Assembly: GCA_965220345.1 (NCBI GenBank)
Contig: OZ244822.1
Coordinates: forward strand, 1,488,001 to 1,552,000
Source of the DNA: Aldehydirespirator sp965220345
GTDB lineage: Bacteria; Actinomycetota; Acidimicrobiia; Acidimicrobiales; Aldehydirespiratoraceae
DNA length: 64,000 bases
Direction of reading: 5' to 3'
Below are positions 53,163 to 62,784 of this stretch, piece after piece. The notes under the pieces were generated by a model. It was given only the letters and a program-made list of their open reading frames with translations, was not told where the DNA came from and did no database searches. The position numbers and the translations under genes were made by a program. Position 1 is the first letter of the stretch, and the number at the start of each line of letters is the position of its first letter.

Positions 53163-54509
53163 TCAAGACAGATAGTTGTTCAAGTCAACTGGCGCATAAG
53201 CCACACGCTCACCGTATTCGCGTCGTTCCCGCTTGTAAGTGGCATCAATCCCGACTTTGGTGCTGACACCACGATCCTGTGCAGTCGGATCCATCTCATG
53301 TCCCTGCGCGCCCGCAACAGTAAAAACGTCGTCTAGCCAGTTCACTCGGTTGGTCAGCGCCCAGTGCAACTCAGAAGGTTGAGTCACGTCAATGTCGCGA
53401 TCCACCACCATCACATTGCGAATGTTGATGTGCGCCGACAAAGCTGCCATAGCCAGATTCTTGGGAGTTCCGGGATTGTCGCGGTCTATCTGGATTACCG
53501 CCAGAAAACCGTTGCCGTAAGGCGGGATTGAAACATCTGCGCTCGGGTCAATATGGCGAACGAAACGGCGCAGCAACGGCTCGCGAGGCAAGACATTGCC
53601 GATGTAGACATGCTCATACCAGCCCGGAATGATCGTCTGAAAGATCGGGCTGTGCCGCCACGAGACGGCTGTCACTTCAACGGTGGGACTAGGCCACATT
53701 TCGCCGTGATAACCGTGAAACTCGGCTAGCGGCCCCTCATCGGCACGCACGCTGGGGCGTATCCGTCCCTCAATCACAATCTCGGCGTGAGCAGGCACGT
53801 CCACATCAACGGTGCTGCCTTTGCAGACCTCCACCGACTGACCGCGCAGTGCCCCAGCAATGCATAACTCGTCAACAGTTGTGCGCACTCCAGCAGCAAT
53901 CATCACCGCCGGGTCAAGCCCGATAGCTAATGCCACATCAAAAGGTGCCTCTGGGTCGGTTCGGCTGCGCATGAATGTTCCAACATCACGCCATTCGTTG
54001 AGGTTGAACCCCAGCGTGTTACGTCCCAGAACCAGCATCCGGTTGTAGGACAGGTTGCCGCGGCCACTGACCGGATCTTTGGTCACGCTCACAGCACCGG
54101 TAATGAACGCACCCCCGTCGCCTCGAGAATGCACCGGTATGGGTATGGATGCCAGATCAATGTTCTCGCCGGTGAGGCGATTGTCGTGCCAGGCCGCCGA
54201 ATCAACCGGTGTCGGTGCGATCTGATTGGCGGGCTCCAGCGCTTGACCCATACGGTCCACGACTTCGTCGGGTTCACAACCGAGAGCCAGAGCTGCGGTG
54301 CGGCGGCTAGACACCGCCCCCGAAAAGATCGGCCACGGAGAATCTTTCGGCGCTTCAAATAGTGCAGGCCCGGCGTTGCTGCGTTCAAACGCTGCGGCAA
54401 CGTCGGCTAGTTCATGCTGCAAGCTGACCGGACGCATCACTCGATTGAGCATCCCAGCATCCTCAGCGGCACTCATGTAGCTGCGAAGATCAAAGATTGC
54501 GGCACTCAC
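53163..54509 (-). CDS. UbiD-family decarboxylase
   Basis: A UbiD-like prenylated-FMN-dependent (de)carboxylase of about 448 residues from GTG 54509 (TTG 54518 also open). DLRSYMSAAEDAGMLNRV, NLSYNRMLVLGRNTLGFNL, AEFHGYHGEMWPSPTVEVTA, IIPGWYEHVYIGNVLPREP and VMVVDRDIDVTQPSELHWAL are the expected family segments, including the E-x-x-x-R/E catalytic region. The family acts on aromatic or conjugated acids, so the substrate could be a phenolic acid or a quinone precursor. UbiX is directly downstream. Confidence 0.93.
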   Translation of the reverse strand: MSAAIFDLRSYMSAAEDAGMLNRVMRPVSLQHELADVAAAFERSNAGPALFEAPKDSPWPIFSGAVSSRRTAALALGCEPDEVVDRMGQALEPANQIAPTPVDSAAWHDNRLTGENIDLASIPIPVHSRGDGGAFITGAVSVTKDPVSGRGNLSYNRMLVLGRNTLGFNLNEWRDVGTFMRSRTDPEAPFDVALAIGLDPAVMIAAGVRTTVDELCIAGALRGQSVEVCKGSTVDVDVPAHAEIVIEGRIRPSVRADEGPLAEFHGYHGEMWPSPTVEVTAVSWRHSPIFQTIIPGWYEHVYIGNVLPREPLLRRFVRHIDPSADVSIPPYGNGFLAVIQIDRDNPGTPKNLAMAALSAHINIRNVMVVDRDIDVTQPSELHWALTNRVNWLDDVFTVAGAQGHEMDPTAQDRGVSTKVGIDATYKRERREYGERVAYAPVDLNNYLS

Positions 54510-54616
54510 CGATCTCAACCCTAACGCCGAGCCTGCATTGCGAGCGAAGTCAAAACTTCCCGAACAGATCCTTATGTTGGTTTGCGATATTGATCTGCGG
54601 GCTAATCTCGTTGACT

Positions 54617-54904
54617 GTGGTTATTGAGTTCCTGACTTTCGAGGTCGCCCCCGCAGAACGAGACCAATGGCTGGAGGTCGAAGAGCGTCACTGGAGTCGC
54701 TATCTGGAGAGCCGCCCCGGTTTCATTAGCAAAGAGATGTGGGTCGGCGATGATCCCGGCAAGGTTCATGCAGTGATCCGCTGGCAGACCCAAGCAGCGT
54801 GGAATGCGGTGCCCGCAGAAGATGTCGAAGCGGTCGATAAAGATATGGGCAAGTGGTTCCGCCCAGCTAAGTTGCACACCTACCAAGTGATACGACAAAG
54901 CTGA
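54617..54904 (+). CDS. TIGR03792-like small protein
   Basis: About 95 residues from GTG 54617 (TTG 54611 is also open), beginning VIEFLTFEVAPAERDQWLEVEERHW and containing GFISKEMWVGDDPG and VIRWQTQAAWNAVPAEDVEA. This resembles the uncharacterised TIGR03792 family, a ferredoxin-like fold of dimeric alpha-beta barrel type related to heme-binding or monooxygenase-like proteins. The start is chosen because family members begin with M-V-I-E. Function is unknown. Confidence 0.75.
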   Translation: MVIEFLTFEVAPAERDQWLEVEERHWSRYLESRPGFISKEMWVGDDPGKVHAVIRWQTQAAWNAVPAEDVEAVDKDMGKWFRPAKLHTYQVIRQS

Positions 54905-55002
54905 GCAGCGAGAGTCAGCGAGCCATCTTGAGAGCTAGCGAGCCATCTTGAGAGCTTCGGCGCGACCTCTATTTCTATTTCAGAACATCTAGCATTGACA
55001 TC

Positions 55003-56154
55003 GTGCGCACTGGAGTGTTCCTTTTTGGCGGGGTCGAGTTCACAGACGCGGGCGCAGGCCCGCCTGCTGCCACCGACCGCCGTTTCGGTCACAAAGAAAT
55101 ATGGCGGGCAACCGAACAGATCATCGACTCCGCGGTGCTGTGCGACCGGCTGGGTTTCGACTCGTTCTGGCTGACCGAACACCACTTCCAATATGAAGGC
55201 TATGAGATCATCCCCAACGGGATCCTGCTTGGAGCGATCATGGCGGAGCGCACCGAGAACCTTCGCATCGGTATGGCGTTCAACATCGTGCCGCAGTGGC
55301 ATCCGCTGCGACTAGCCGAAGATTTCGCCACTCTGCACAACATCTCTGGGGGTCGCGGCATTCTCGGCGTGGGTCGCGGCACGGTGCCGCGTGAAGCCGA
55401 AACGTTGGGCACTCAGATCGGCAGCTTCGACAATCCCGATGCAGCGACCGCCGATGAGTTCAACCGCAAACAGTTCGATGAGGCCATGCAGGTGATCCGC
55501 CTAGCGCTCGATAACGACACTTTCAGCTTCCATGGCGAGGTCTATGACTTCCCGCCTAAAGGCATACCTGACCGCGGCGATTTCGTGAAGGAACTGTCAT
55601 TAGTGCCTCGTCCGTTCTATCCATATGAGATCTGGCAGGCAGTCACTTCGCCTCCCACTCTTGAGCGGGTGCCTCGCAGCGGTTGGGGAGGAGTTTTCTG
55701 GAACCTGCATCATTCCTTCATCAAGATGCACTGGGAACGCTTCGCCGAAATATTCGCTGCTGAACATGGCCGTGAACTCGGGCGGGGCGAGCACCGGCAA
55801 CTAGTGCTCAACGTCAGGGTGGCTGACAGCTACGAGAAGGCGATGGAGGCGATGCGCCCCGGCCATGACGAGTATTGGAAGTTCTTGGGACCTTACGGTT
55901 GGAGCAAGGGCTATATGGGTGAAGACGGCAAACCGGCACCACCAGGGCTGATACCCACCCTTGAGCAGTCCGTCGCACAGAAGAGTTGCTTGGTGGGAAC
56001 ACCCACCGACGTGGCTGAGACGATCAACTGGTATGACGAGCAGATCGGCCTTGAGAACCTGATCCTGTTTCCGGCCATGCCGGGAGACCCCTACGAAGAG
56101 ATCCAAGAGAATCTGCATCTGATCTCTGAGGAAGTGCTTCCCCTGCTGAACTAA
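55003..56154 (+). CDS. LLM-class flavin-dependent oxidoreductase
   Basis: A 383-residue luciferase-like protein with a GTG start. SVLCDRLGFDSFWLTEHHF-type residues (LCDRLGFDSFWLTEHHFQYEG), an NIVPQWHPLRLAEDFATL segment and GRGILGVGRGTVPREAE are characteristic of bacterial luciferase-like monooxygenases. The cofactor may be FMN or F420; the sequence cannot decide. It stands alone upstream of a convergent quinone-reductase-like gene. Confidence 0.88.
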   Translation: MRTGVFLFGGVEFTDAGAGPPAATDRRFGHKEIWRATEQIIDSAVLCDRLGFDSFWLTEHHFQYEGYEIIPNGILLGAIMAERTENLRIGMAFNIVPQWHPLRLAEDFATLHNISGGRGILGVGRGTVPREAETLGTQIGSFDNPDAATADEFNRKQFDEAMQVIRLALDNDTFSFHGEVYDFPPKGIPDRGDFVKELSLVPRPFYPYEIWQAVTSPPTLERVPRSGWGGVFWNLHHSFIKMHWERFAEIFAAEHGRELGRGEHRQLVLNVRVADSYEKAMEAMRPGHDEYWKFLGPYGWSKGYMGEDGKPAPPGLIPTLEQSVAQKSCLVGTPTDVAETINWYDEQIGLENLILFPAMPGDPYEEIQENLHLISEEVLPLLN

Positions 56155-56203
56155 CTCGGTGAACTGACTTGGTGAACTGACTTGGCGCGCTCGCCGCCCG
56201 GTG

Positions 56204-56764
56204 CTACCAGCGTCGCAAAGCACGACGAACTTTTTCGATGCCTTTTTCGTCGCAAGTTGTTGGTAGTGACACGAACGTTGTGCGACAGCGCCGGTGAGCA
56301 CTGAGCCGCAGTGTGCGTACTGTGGTTCGCTTGCCCGAATCTCGGCGACGCAGCCTGGTCCAGCGGTCATGCGGGCTTGTGGTGATAGCACCGATTCGCC
56401 GGATGTTGGTCATGCCAGGTCGGAGACGGTGCTTGTCGTTGAACACGAAAGCCACACCCGGCACCATGACCCGCTCGAGCCAACCTTTCACCGAATCCGG
56501 CACGGTGAAGACGATTGTTGGATAGCAAAAGAGCATGGCATCAGCGGCTCTCACCTGCTCCACCGATTCGCTTACATCTTCTGAGACCACCGGCTGATCG
56601 CTGTGATAGGCGGCCCGTTCGGCTTGCGACATCACTGAGTTGAAGCCGTGGACTGCCATCAGATCAAGTTCATGACCTTTTGAACTCAGCACTTCAGCGG
56701 CCACATCTACTAGACGGTGATCTGCTTCGTCGGGATCAAAGCCGTCAAGCAGCAACACCCTCAC
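56204..56764 (-). CDS. Flavodoxin-fold NAD(P)H:quinone oxidoreductase-like protein
   Basis: A 186-residue protein of the NAD(P)H dehydrogenase (quinone)/MdaB-like family. VLLLDGFDPDEADHRLVDVAAE at the N-terminus gives the phosphate-binding segment, and ADAMLFCYPTIVFTVPDSVKGWLERV with PGVAFVF in the middle is the family signature. The C-terminus is Arg-rich and resembles flavodoxin-fold reductases that end in a short helix. FMN is the likely cofactor. Start is GTG or ATG 56764. It is transcribed toward the LLM gene. Confidence 0.8.
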   Translation of the reverse strand: MRVLLLDGFDPDEADHRLVDVAAEVLSSKGHELDLMAVHGFNSVMSQAERAAYHSDQPVVSEDVSESVEQVRAADAMLFCYPTIVFTVPDSVKGWLERVMVPGVAFVFNDKHRLRPGMTNIRRIGAITTSPHDRWTRLRRRDSGKRTTVRTLRLSAHRRCRTTFVSLPTTCDEKGIEKVRRALRRW

Positions 56765-57119
56765 AATGCTGTCCTTAACAAAGCGCTCAGCAACGTGTCC
56801 TTCAGCAATGTGACCTTCAGCAACGTGACTTTCAGCAACTCACCCACAGGTGTTGTCCCCCCTTTGCTCGCTTGTTGTCAACACGCATGGCTTTCACGTT
56901 AGAACTTGCACTCACTCTCGCAACAGCATCACGGCAGCATCACGGCGCAAGCAAGCTAGCAACCAGGCTTGCAACCGAATTGCGACCGTGCCGTCACACT
57001 GCGGTAAGGTCGCGGTAGCGTAGGCACAGTTCTTCACCGATGACTTCGCAAACACGATCAGCTGCCGCTAAGCCAAGTCATCACCGCGGAGAATTGTCAA
57101 AAAAGGAGACACATAACAG
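56765..57119. other. 355-base intergenic region with 15-bp repeats
   Basis: Near its left end (about 56787-56845) it holds four copies of a 15-base unit close to TTCAGCAACGTGACC, in tandem, the last one divergent. The remainder (to 57119) is likely the leader of the ABC operon, with a GGAGA ribosome-binding site ten bases before the GTG start. A 61-codon frame reads through the repeats but has no family resemblance and is not called. Confidence 0.6.
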
Positions 57120-57869
57120 GTGAAGACTGCGACCATGAATGCTGCGGTAACTTTCGATGACATCGGCATGATCTTTCCAGATGGGACCGAAGCGCTGCGC
57201 AACATCACCTTGTCGATCGACAAAGGCGAGTTCGTCACCATCGTCGGCCCCTCAGGCTGTGGCAAGTCAACCCTGCTGCGCATCGCTTCGGGCTTGCTTG
57301 AACCCACGGCTGGCACCGTCGAAGTTGATCGACAACGCTTAGGCTACGTTTTCCAGGATGCCACGCTGTTGCCGTGGCGAACCGTACGCCAGAACGTTGA
57401 GCTTCTGGCCGAACTGCACGGCATCAACTTGGCCGAGCGTCACTCCCTTTCCGAGGCAGCCATTGAGCTGGTTGGTCTAGTCGGCTTTGAGAACCACTAT
57501 CCCAAATCGCTTTCGGGCGGCATGAAGATGCGCACCTCACTGGCACGCACCCTCACCCTGAAACCTCCGCTTTTCTTGTTTGATGAACCCTTCGGCGCGG
57601 TGGACGAGATCACACGCGAACACCTCAACGACGAAACCCAGCGCCTCTTCAAGTCGGAAGGCTTCGCTGGGCTGTTCATCACCCACTCGATTAGTGAGGC
57701 GGTGTTCATGAGCACCAAAGTGTTGGTCATGTCAGCGCGTCCAGGCCGTCTAGTCGAGAGTTTCGAAGTGCCGTTCAGCTATCCACGAGATCCAGATATT
57801 CGTTTCGAGCCAGACTTTGCCCTGCTCAGTGGTGAAGTCTCGAAGGCCCTGAGAGGTTCACACTCATGA
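57120..57869 (+). CDS. ABC transporter ATPase, nitrate/sulfonate/NMT1 type
   Basis: A 249-residue ATPase of the SsuB/TauB/ThiZ group. Walker A GPSGCGKST near residue 42, Q-loop FQDATLLPWRT, signature LSGGMKMRTSLARTL, Walker B LFLFDEPFGAVDE and switch histidine ITHSISEAV are all present. The LPWRT segment is typical for this group. The start is GTG 57120, with ATG 57135 as an alternative. It overlaps the permease gene by four bases. Confidence 0.93.
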   Translation: MKTATMNAAVTFDDIGMIFPDGTEALRNITLSIDKGEFVTIVGPSGCGKSTLLRIASGLLEPTAGTVEVDRQRLGYVFQDATLLPWRTVRQNVELLAELHGINLAERHSLSEAAIELVGLVGFENHYPKSLSGGMKMRTSLARTLTLKPPLFLFDEPFGAVDEITREHLNDETQRLFKSEGFAGLFITHSISEAVFMSTKVLVMSARPGRLVESFEVPFSYPRDPDIRFEPDFALLSGEVSKALRGSHS

Positions 57870-58825
57870 CCCTGCAAACATCCCCCCAATCCGAGACGGA
57901 CGAATTCGAGTCAAGCACGCTCGTTGATGTCGCCGAGGAAACAACTGATACAGCCATGTCAACTGTCGATATGACCGTGCCAGCGGTTGAGCGGGCTTTG
58001 CCAGACGATGCCCCCAAGGCTTATCGTCTCAAGTCGCGCCGACGTGAGGCGGTTGAGACGATCCTGCCGCCGCTGATTTTGGGCGCGGCTCTCATTGCTC
58101 TTTGGTACTACATTGCCTACGGGGTCCTTGATGAGACAAGACGATTCCTGATGCGTCCACCGCATCAAGTGCTTGAAGTCGGTTTTCTTGATTCTGAGAA
58201 CATCTCCGATCAGCTCAACGCGCTGTGGTCAAGCACTCAGGTGGCTTTGATCGGGTTGCTTATCGCTATCTGCATCGGGATTTTCTTGGCGACGGTCATG
58301 AGCCAAGCCAAGATCGTTGAGCGGGCTGTGTTCCCGTTCATGGTAACTCTGCAGGCCATTCCGATTTTGGCGATTGTGCCGCTGATCGGTTTCTGGTGGG
58401 GTTATGGCCGCACTTCGCGGTTAGTGGTTTGCGTCATCATCTCGCTGTTCCCCATCATCGTGAACACTCTGTTCGGCTTGCTCTCGGCCGAAAGAGCGAT
58501 GCATGATCTGTTCACGCTGCATCGTGCCAATCGTTTGACACGGCTTCGCAAGCTGATGTTTCCGGCTGCTCTGCCTGCAGTGTTCGCAGGTCTGCGGATC
58601 TCTGCTGGACTGTCAGTGATCGGCGCGATTGTCGGCGATTTCTTCTTTGGGCGCGGCGAGGCTGGTATCGGCCAGCTGTTGAGGCGTTATGCCAACAACC
58701 TCAACGGCGAAGAACTTCTCGCTTCGGTGATCCTGTCCTCCGTGCTGGGCATCGTCGTGTTCTGGGTCTTTGGTTGGCTCCAAACCTTGATAATCGGCAA
58801 GTGGCACGATTCGCGCCAGATCTGA
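57866..58825 (+). CDS. ABC transporter permease, SsuC/NMT1 type
   Basis: A 319-residue membrane protein with an N-terminal soluble tail of about 60 residues before the first helix (ILPPLILGAALIALWYYI). Six helices follow, with an EAA-like loop LFTLHRANRLTRLRKLMFPAALP. This matches permeases for sulfonates, nitrate or pyrimidine precursors. The ATG overlaps the stop of the ATPase gene. The binding protein lies 258 bases downstream, on the same strand. Confidence 0.92.
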   Translation: MTLQTSPQSETDEFESSTLVDVAEETTDTAMSTVDMTVPAVERALPDDAPKAYRLKSRRREAVETILPPLILGAALIALWYYIAYGVLDETRRFLMRPPHQVLEVGFLDSENISDQLNALWSSTQVALIGLLIAICIGIFLATVMSQAKIVERAVFPFMVTLQAIPILAIVPLIGFWWGYGRTSRLVVCVIISLFPIIVNTLFGLLSAERAMHDLFTLHRANRLTRLRKLMFPAALPAVFAGLRISAGLSVIGAIVGDFFFGRGEAGIGQLLRRYANNLNGEELLASVILSSVLGIVVFWVFGWLQTLIIGKWHDSRQI

Positions 58826-59083
58826 GCTCTGAGCCACGAACTCAAGCATCACTCCAACAATCTGGACGCGGTAGGCGCATCTTGACCTGTCGCTGAGCCG
58901 CCCGTCTGCCGGTGTGTCGCGCGGCTTTAGCCAAGAGTCGGAGGCCGTGGTAACCTTGTAACTGGGATGCGGGCGATTTACCGTTGCGTTGGCTTAGGCC
59001 GATGCTCAAAGATTGCCATCAATCTCGCAATCATTGAAAGCATCCGGCTTCGGTCGGGTCAATCCCTGGGAGGAAAATAAACC

Positions 59084-61573
59084 ATGAGAAAACGCAAGCA
59101 CCTTCTCCGATGGGCGGCGGTGCTGCTCGCTTTCGGGCTGGTTGCCGCAGCATGTGGCGACGACGATGACGATGATGATGCAGGCAGCGCCACATCATCA
59201 GAGCCTGCTGGGTCGGGTTCGGGTACCGACGATGACGGCGACGGCGGGACTATGACCGACGATGACGGCGACGGCGGGACTATGGACGACGACGAGATGA
59301 TGCATCTTGGTGATGGGTCTCTCGGTGTCGTTGAAGTGGAGCCAGGCGACGCTATCCAGATCCGGTCTTTGCAGTCGATTACGGGTGATACTGCTTCGTT
59401 TGGGTTGCCTATTGATCGTGCTGCGTATATAGCGGTCGATGATTTCGGTCCGGTTCATGGTTTTGATGTGGATCTGGGCGCGAGTCTTGATGATCTCTGC
59501 TCCAACGACGGTGGTCAGGCTGCTGCTCAGATCATTGTCGCGGATGAAGATGTGGTTGGTGTGTTGGGCACTTCGTGCTCTGGAGCGGCTGTGGCTGCTG
59601 CACCGTTGATCACTGATGCGGGGATGGTGCTGATTTCTGGTGGTAACACTTCGCCTGCTTTGACTTCGGATCTTGCAGGCAACGCAGGTCCGAATCATGT
59701 GCGTGGCTATTACCGTACTGCTCACAACGATTTGTATCAGGGCGCAGCGATGGCTGATTTCGTGTTCAACGAGTTGGGTTTCAGCACTGCTGCGGCCATT
59801 CATGATGGTGATCCGTATACGCAGGGTCTCGCTCAGGCGTTCTCGGATGCTTATGAGGAACTGGGTGGTTCGGTTACCGGCTTTTCGGCTGTGAACAAAG
59901 AAGACACCGACATGATTCCGGTGCTAACTGAAATCGCGGCTGGTAGTCCTGAGGCACTGTTTTTCCCGATTTTTCAGCCTGCAGGCGATTTCGTAGCTGA
60001 TCAGGCACCTGGTGTTTCGGGTCTTGAGGACACGATTCTGTTAGCTGCGGATGGTTTGTTGAATGCTAACTATCTGCCGTTGCCGCAGACTCGTGGCATG
60101 TATTTCTCGGGCCCGGATCAGCGTTTCGGTGAGAACGTTAATGAGAGCACCGGCAAGACTGCCGCTGACTTCACGGAAGCCTACGAAGCCGAATATGGTG
60201 AGGTTCCCTCTTCGGCGTTCTGGGCGCATGGTTATGATGCGACCACGCTGTTGCTTGAAGCCATCAAGGCTGCTTCTTGGATTGAGGATGATCATTTGAT
60301 GATCGACCGTCAAGGCGTGCGTGACTTCCTCTACGGAGTGCGCGGCTATGAAGGCATTATTGGCACCATCAACTGCGACGATTTTGGTGACTGCGGCGCT
60401 GCCAAGATCACCGTTGTGCAAAACATTGGTGGTGAAGAAAACATCCAAGCCAGCCTCAACAACGTAGTCTTCTCATATGCCCCTGGCACCGTCGGTGTCG
60501 GCTCACAGGGTCTGCCTCTGGCCGAAGCCGTGGCAGCCGGTCTGGCTGATGTTTGTCCGAGTCCGTTGGTGATTCAGACCGACTGGAACCCAGAGTCTGA
60601 GCATGGTTCTCTATACAACTTGATCGGTGAGGGCTACGAGCTTGACAACGACAATAAGGTTATTGAGGGCCCGATGGTGCTTGACGGTGTGGATCTAGGC
60701 ATTCGCTTCCAGATTCGTGCTGGTGGTCCAGCGATTGGTTTCGCTCCAGTGTCAAGCCATATGTACACCGACGACTCGATCCATCTCGGTTACGCCACGA
60801 CTGATGGTCAGATCCTGCGTTGGGCTGACGCTCCACTGTTATCTGTGGTAGCACCGTTGGAGCAGAACCCGCAGATGATCATGTGGGATCCAGAGACGTA
60901 TCCAAATGTTGAGACGATCGCGGATCTGGGTGAAGAAGACATCACCGTCAACGTATTCGCTGGCGGCACTTTTGCTCAGGTGTTCGTGGCTCAAGACATC
61001 TGGAACCCCAACCAGGTTGATCCGTCTTATAACGGTCAGCCAGCAGCGTTCATTGCTGCTAACGGCAGCATCGCCCAGCAGGGCTTCGCTTCAGCTGAGG
61101 TTTTCACTTATGAGAACGTCTTTGAGGAGTGGGGACGCCCAGTGGCGTATCAAACGTTGCATGACGCTGGCTTCCAGGTTTACTCACAGACCATTGGTAT
61201 ACGGCCTGCTGATCTTGAGGACATGAGACCATGCCTTGAGCGGGTAGTGCCAGTGTTCCAGCAGTCGGTGGTTTCGTTCTCGACTTCACCAGATCGAGCC
61301 AACGCGACCATCATTGATGCCGTTGAGAACTACGAAACCGGCTGGGTTTACACGCCTGAGCTAGCGGATTACGCGGTTCGTACCATGAGCGAGATCGGTC
61401 TGGTTGGTAACGGCCCTGATAACACGGTCGGCAATATGGAACCCGACCGCATCCAGGGTGTGTTTGATCAGATCCTCGCGACTGACCTCGCAGCGGATGT
61501 GGCCCCTGGATTGACTGCTGGAGACATCTTCACTAACGAGTTCATCGACTCTGCCATCGGCTTTGGTTCCTAA
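59084..61573 (+). CDS. Two-module ABC substrate-binding lipoprotein (LivJ-like plus NMT1-like)
   Basis: An 829-residue lipoprotein: a signal peptide ending in LVAAACG, an Asp/Gly-rich linker with a duplicated 30-base unit, then two solute-binding modules. Residues about 85-410 resemble LivJ/Peripla_BP_6 proteins (QSITGDTASFGLPIDRAAYIAV; SGAAVAAAPLITDAGMVLIS; FWAHGYDATTLLLEAIKAA). Residues about 490-820 resemble NMT1/ThiY-type binding proteins (VTVN-VFAGGTFAQVFVAQDIW; GFQVYSQTIGIRP). The second module fits the upstream NMT1-type ATPase and permease. A RBS-like GGAGGAAAA lies six bases before the ATG. The 16-bp terminator at 61605 follows. Confidence 0.85.
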   Translation: MRKRKHLLRWAAVLLAFGLVAAACGDDDDDDDAGSATSSEPAGSGSGTDDDGDGGTMTDDDGDGGTMDDDEMMHLGDGSLGVVEVEPGDAIQIRSLQSITGDTASFGLPIDRAAYIAVDDFGPVHGFDVDLGASLDDLCSNDGGQAAAQIIVADEDVVGVLGTSCSGAAVAAAPLITDAGMVLISGGNTSPALTSDLAGNAGPNHVRGYYRTAHNDLYQGAAMADFVFNELGFSTAAAIHDGDPYTQGLAQAFSDAYEELGGSVTGFSAVNKEDTDMIPVLTEIAAGSPEALFFPIFQPAGDFVADQAPGVSGLEDTILLAADGLLNANYLPLPQTRGMYFSGPDQRFGENVNESTGKTAADFTEAYEAEYGEVPSSAFWAHGYDATTLLLEAIKAASWIEDDHLMIDRQGVRDFLYGVRGYEGIIGTINCDDFGDCGAAKITVVQNIGGEENIQASLNNVVFSYAPGTVGVGSQGLPLAEAVAAGLADVCPSPLVIQTDWNPESEHGSLYNLIGEGYELDNDNKVIEGPMVLDGVDLGIRFQIRAGGPAIGFAPVSSHMYTDDSIHLGYATTDGQILRWADAPLLSVVAPLEQNPQMIMWDPETYPNVETIADLGEEDITVNVFAGGTFAQVFVAQDIWNPNQVDPSYNGQPAAFIAANGSIAQQGFASAEVFTYENVFEEWGRPVAYQTLHDAGFQVYSQTIGIRPADLEDMRPCLERVVPVFQQSVVSFSTSPDRANATIIDAVENYETGWVYTPELADYAVRTMSEIGLVGNGPDNTVGNMEPDRIQGVFDQILATDLAADVAPGLTAGDIFTNEFIDSAIGFGS

Positions 61574-61604
61574 GTTCCTAAGCCTTAGTAATAACTGACT
61601 AATC

Positions 61605-61641
61605 CCGTGGGGGCTGGCGCTTGGTGCGTCAGCCCCCACGG
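61605..61641 (+). terminator. Strong intrinsic terminator-like hairpin
   Basis: Sixteen base pairs (CCGTGGGGGCTGGCGC at 61605-61620 with GCGTCAGCCCCCACGG at 61626-61641, one G-U) enclose a TTGGT loop. It lies 32 bases after the binding-protein stop. There is no U-tract on either side, as is common in high-GC bacteria. Confidence 0.85.
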
Positions 61642-61772
61642 CGCGTCTGGGCACAGTCGCTGCTAAACCTGAGCTGCTTAATCCGCAAGTGCTTGAGCAG
61701 GCTTGCCGATGTGCTTCGCTGCTGGCGGGTGTTGTTGTCTCTGCTGCACCGCCTTTAGCGTGACACTCAGTT

Positions 61773-62750
61773 ATGCATCCAGCACGAACACCAACAGATG
61801 ACACCGGCGAAGTTGCGGTGGAAGCGATCACACCGCGCCTAGTGGATGTTTCGGCTCTGTCACCCGACGGTGACCCAGATAATCGTGCTTTGGTGGCTGC
61901 TCAGATAGAAGCTGCCTGCATCACCGACGGGTTGTTCTTAGCGGTGGGTCATGGCATTGAGCAGCGACTCGAAGCAGCCTTTGAAGCCTCACATGGCTTC
62001 TTTACTCTTCCGTCCGAAACCAAAGACAGAGTTCCGCGAACCAACCGTTACGGCTATGTGCCTGATCGCGTGCAAGCACGCCAACCAGCAGACGCGGTCG
62101 GCAAAGATGCCTCAAGTCTTGCGTCTGAGTATCTCGACATGGGCTTGGCCAACGAGTTCGACCTTGGAACCGTGGAAGTCTTGGGCTGTGAAGGTTTCAC
62201 GATCGCGGTTCGCAACTATCAAGATGCCGTGTTGGGTGTAGCGCATCAAGTGCTGGAGGCTTTGGCGGTGAGTTTGGGGGTTCCCGGCTTTTTTGTATCA
62301 CGCATGTCGGCACCGCAATGCCGGCTGAGATTCTTGCACTATCGCGCCTGCGAAACTGCGAGTGACGGCTCAATGCCGGTATTGAGCAAACCCCACACCG
62401 ACTACGGGGCGATCACCTTGCTTGCTGTTGACGGCAAACCAGGGCTGGAAGTGCTTCACCAGGGTGCCTGGAAGCCGGTTGCAGCACCCGCCGGAGGCTT
62501 GATCGTGCAACTTGGTGACATGCTGGCGCGCTGGACCAACGACCGTTACCGCTCCACTCCTCATCGTGTGGTTGGCACATCCGGCACTGACAGGTTCTCG
62601 ATCCCGTTCTTCGTGAACCCTGACCCTCAAACTGTGGTATCGGTGATCGATAGTTGCGTGACCGCTGATCAGCCAGCGCGCTATGAGCCGGTCACAGCAG
62701 GCGAGTTCCTAGCAGCGCGTATTGACAGCCCCGCTGAGCCCTACATCTAA
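61773..62750 (+). CDS. Isopenicillin-N-synthase-like Fe(II)/2-oxoglutarate dioxygenase
   Basis: A 325-residue enzyme of the IPNS/2OG-Fe(II) oxygenase family. The N-terminal DIOX_N part includes ITDGLFLAVGHGIEQRLEAAF. The iron-binding triad is visible as His and Asp in KPHTDYGAITLLAVDG (about 205) and a later His in YRSTPHRVV, with the R-x-S motif in DRFSIPFFVNP. Substrate unknown; relatives act on small acids, pyrimidines or pyridoxal-like compounds. It starts at ATG 61773 with weak ribosome-binding sequence and converges with the amidohydrolase gene. Confidence 0.9.
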   Translation: MHPARTPTDDTGEVAVEAITPRLVDVSALSPDGDPDNRALVAAQIEAACITDGLFLAVGHGIEQRLEAAFEASHGFFTLPSETKDRVPRTNRYGYVPDRVQARQPADAVGKDASSLASEYLDMGLANEFDLGTVEVLGCEGFTIAVRNYQDAVLGVAHQVLEALAVSLGVPGFFVSRMSAPQCRLRFLHYRACETASDGSMPVLSKPHTDYGAITLLAVDGKPGLEVLHQGAWKPVAAPAGGLIVQLGDMLARWTNDRYRSTPHRVVGTSGTDRFSIPFFVNPDPQTVVSVIDSCVTADQPARYEPVTAGEFLAARIDSPAEPYI

Positions 62751-62784
62751 ACCCGCTGAGCCCTATATCTAAAGACGCAAACTC

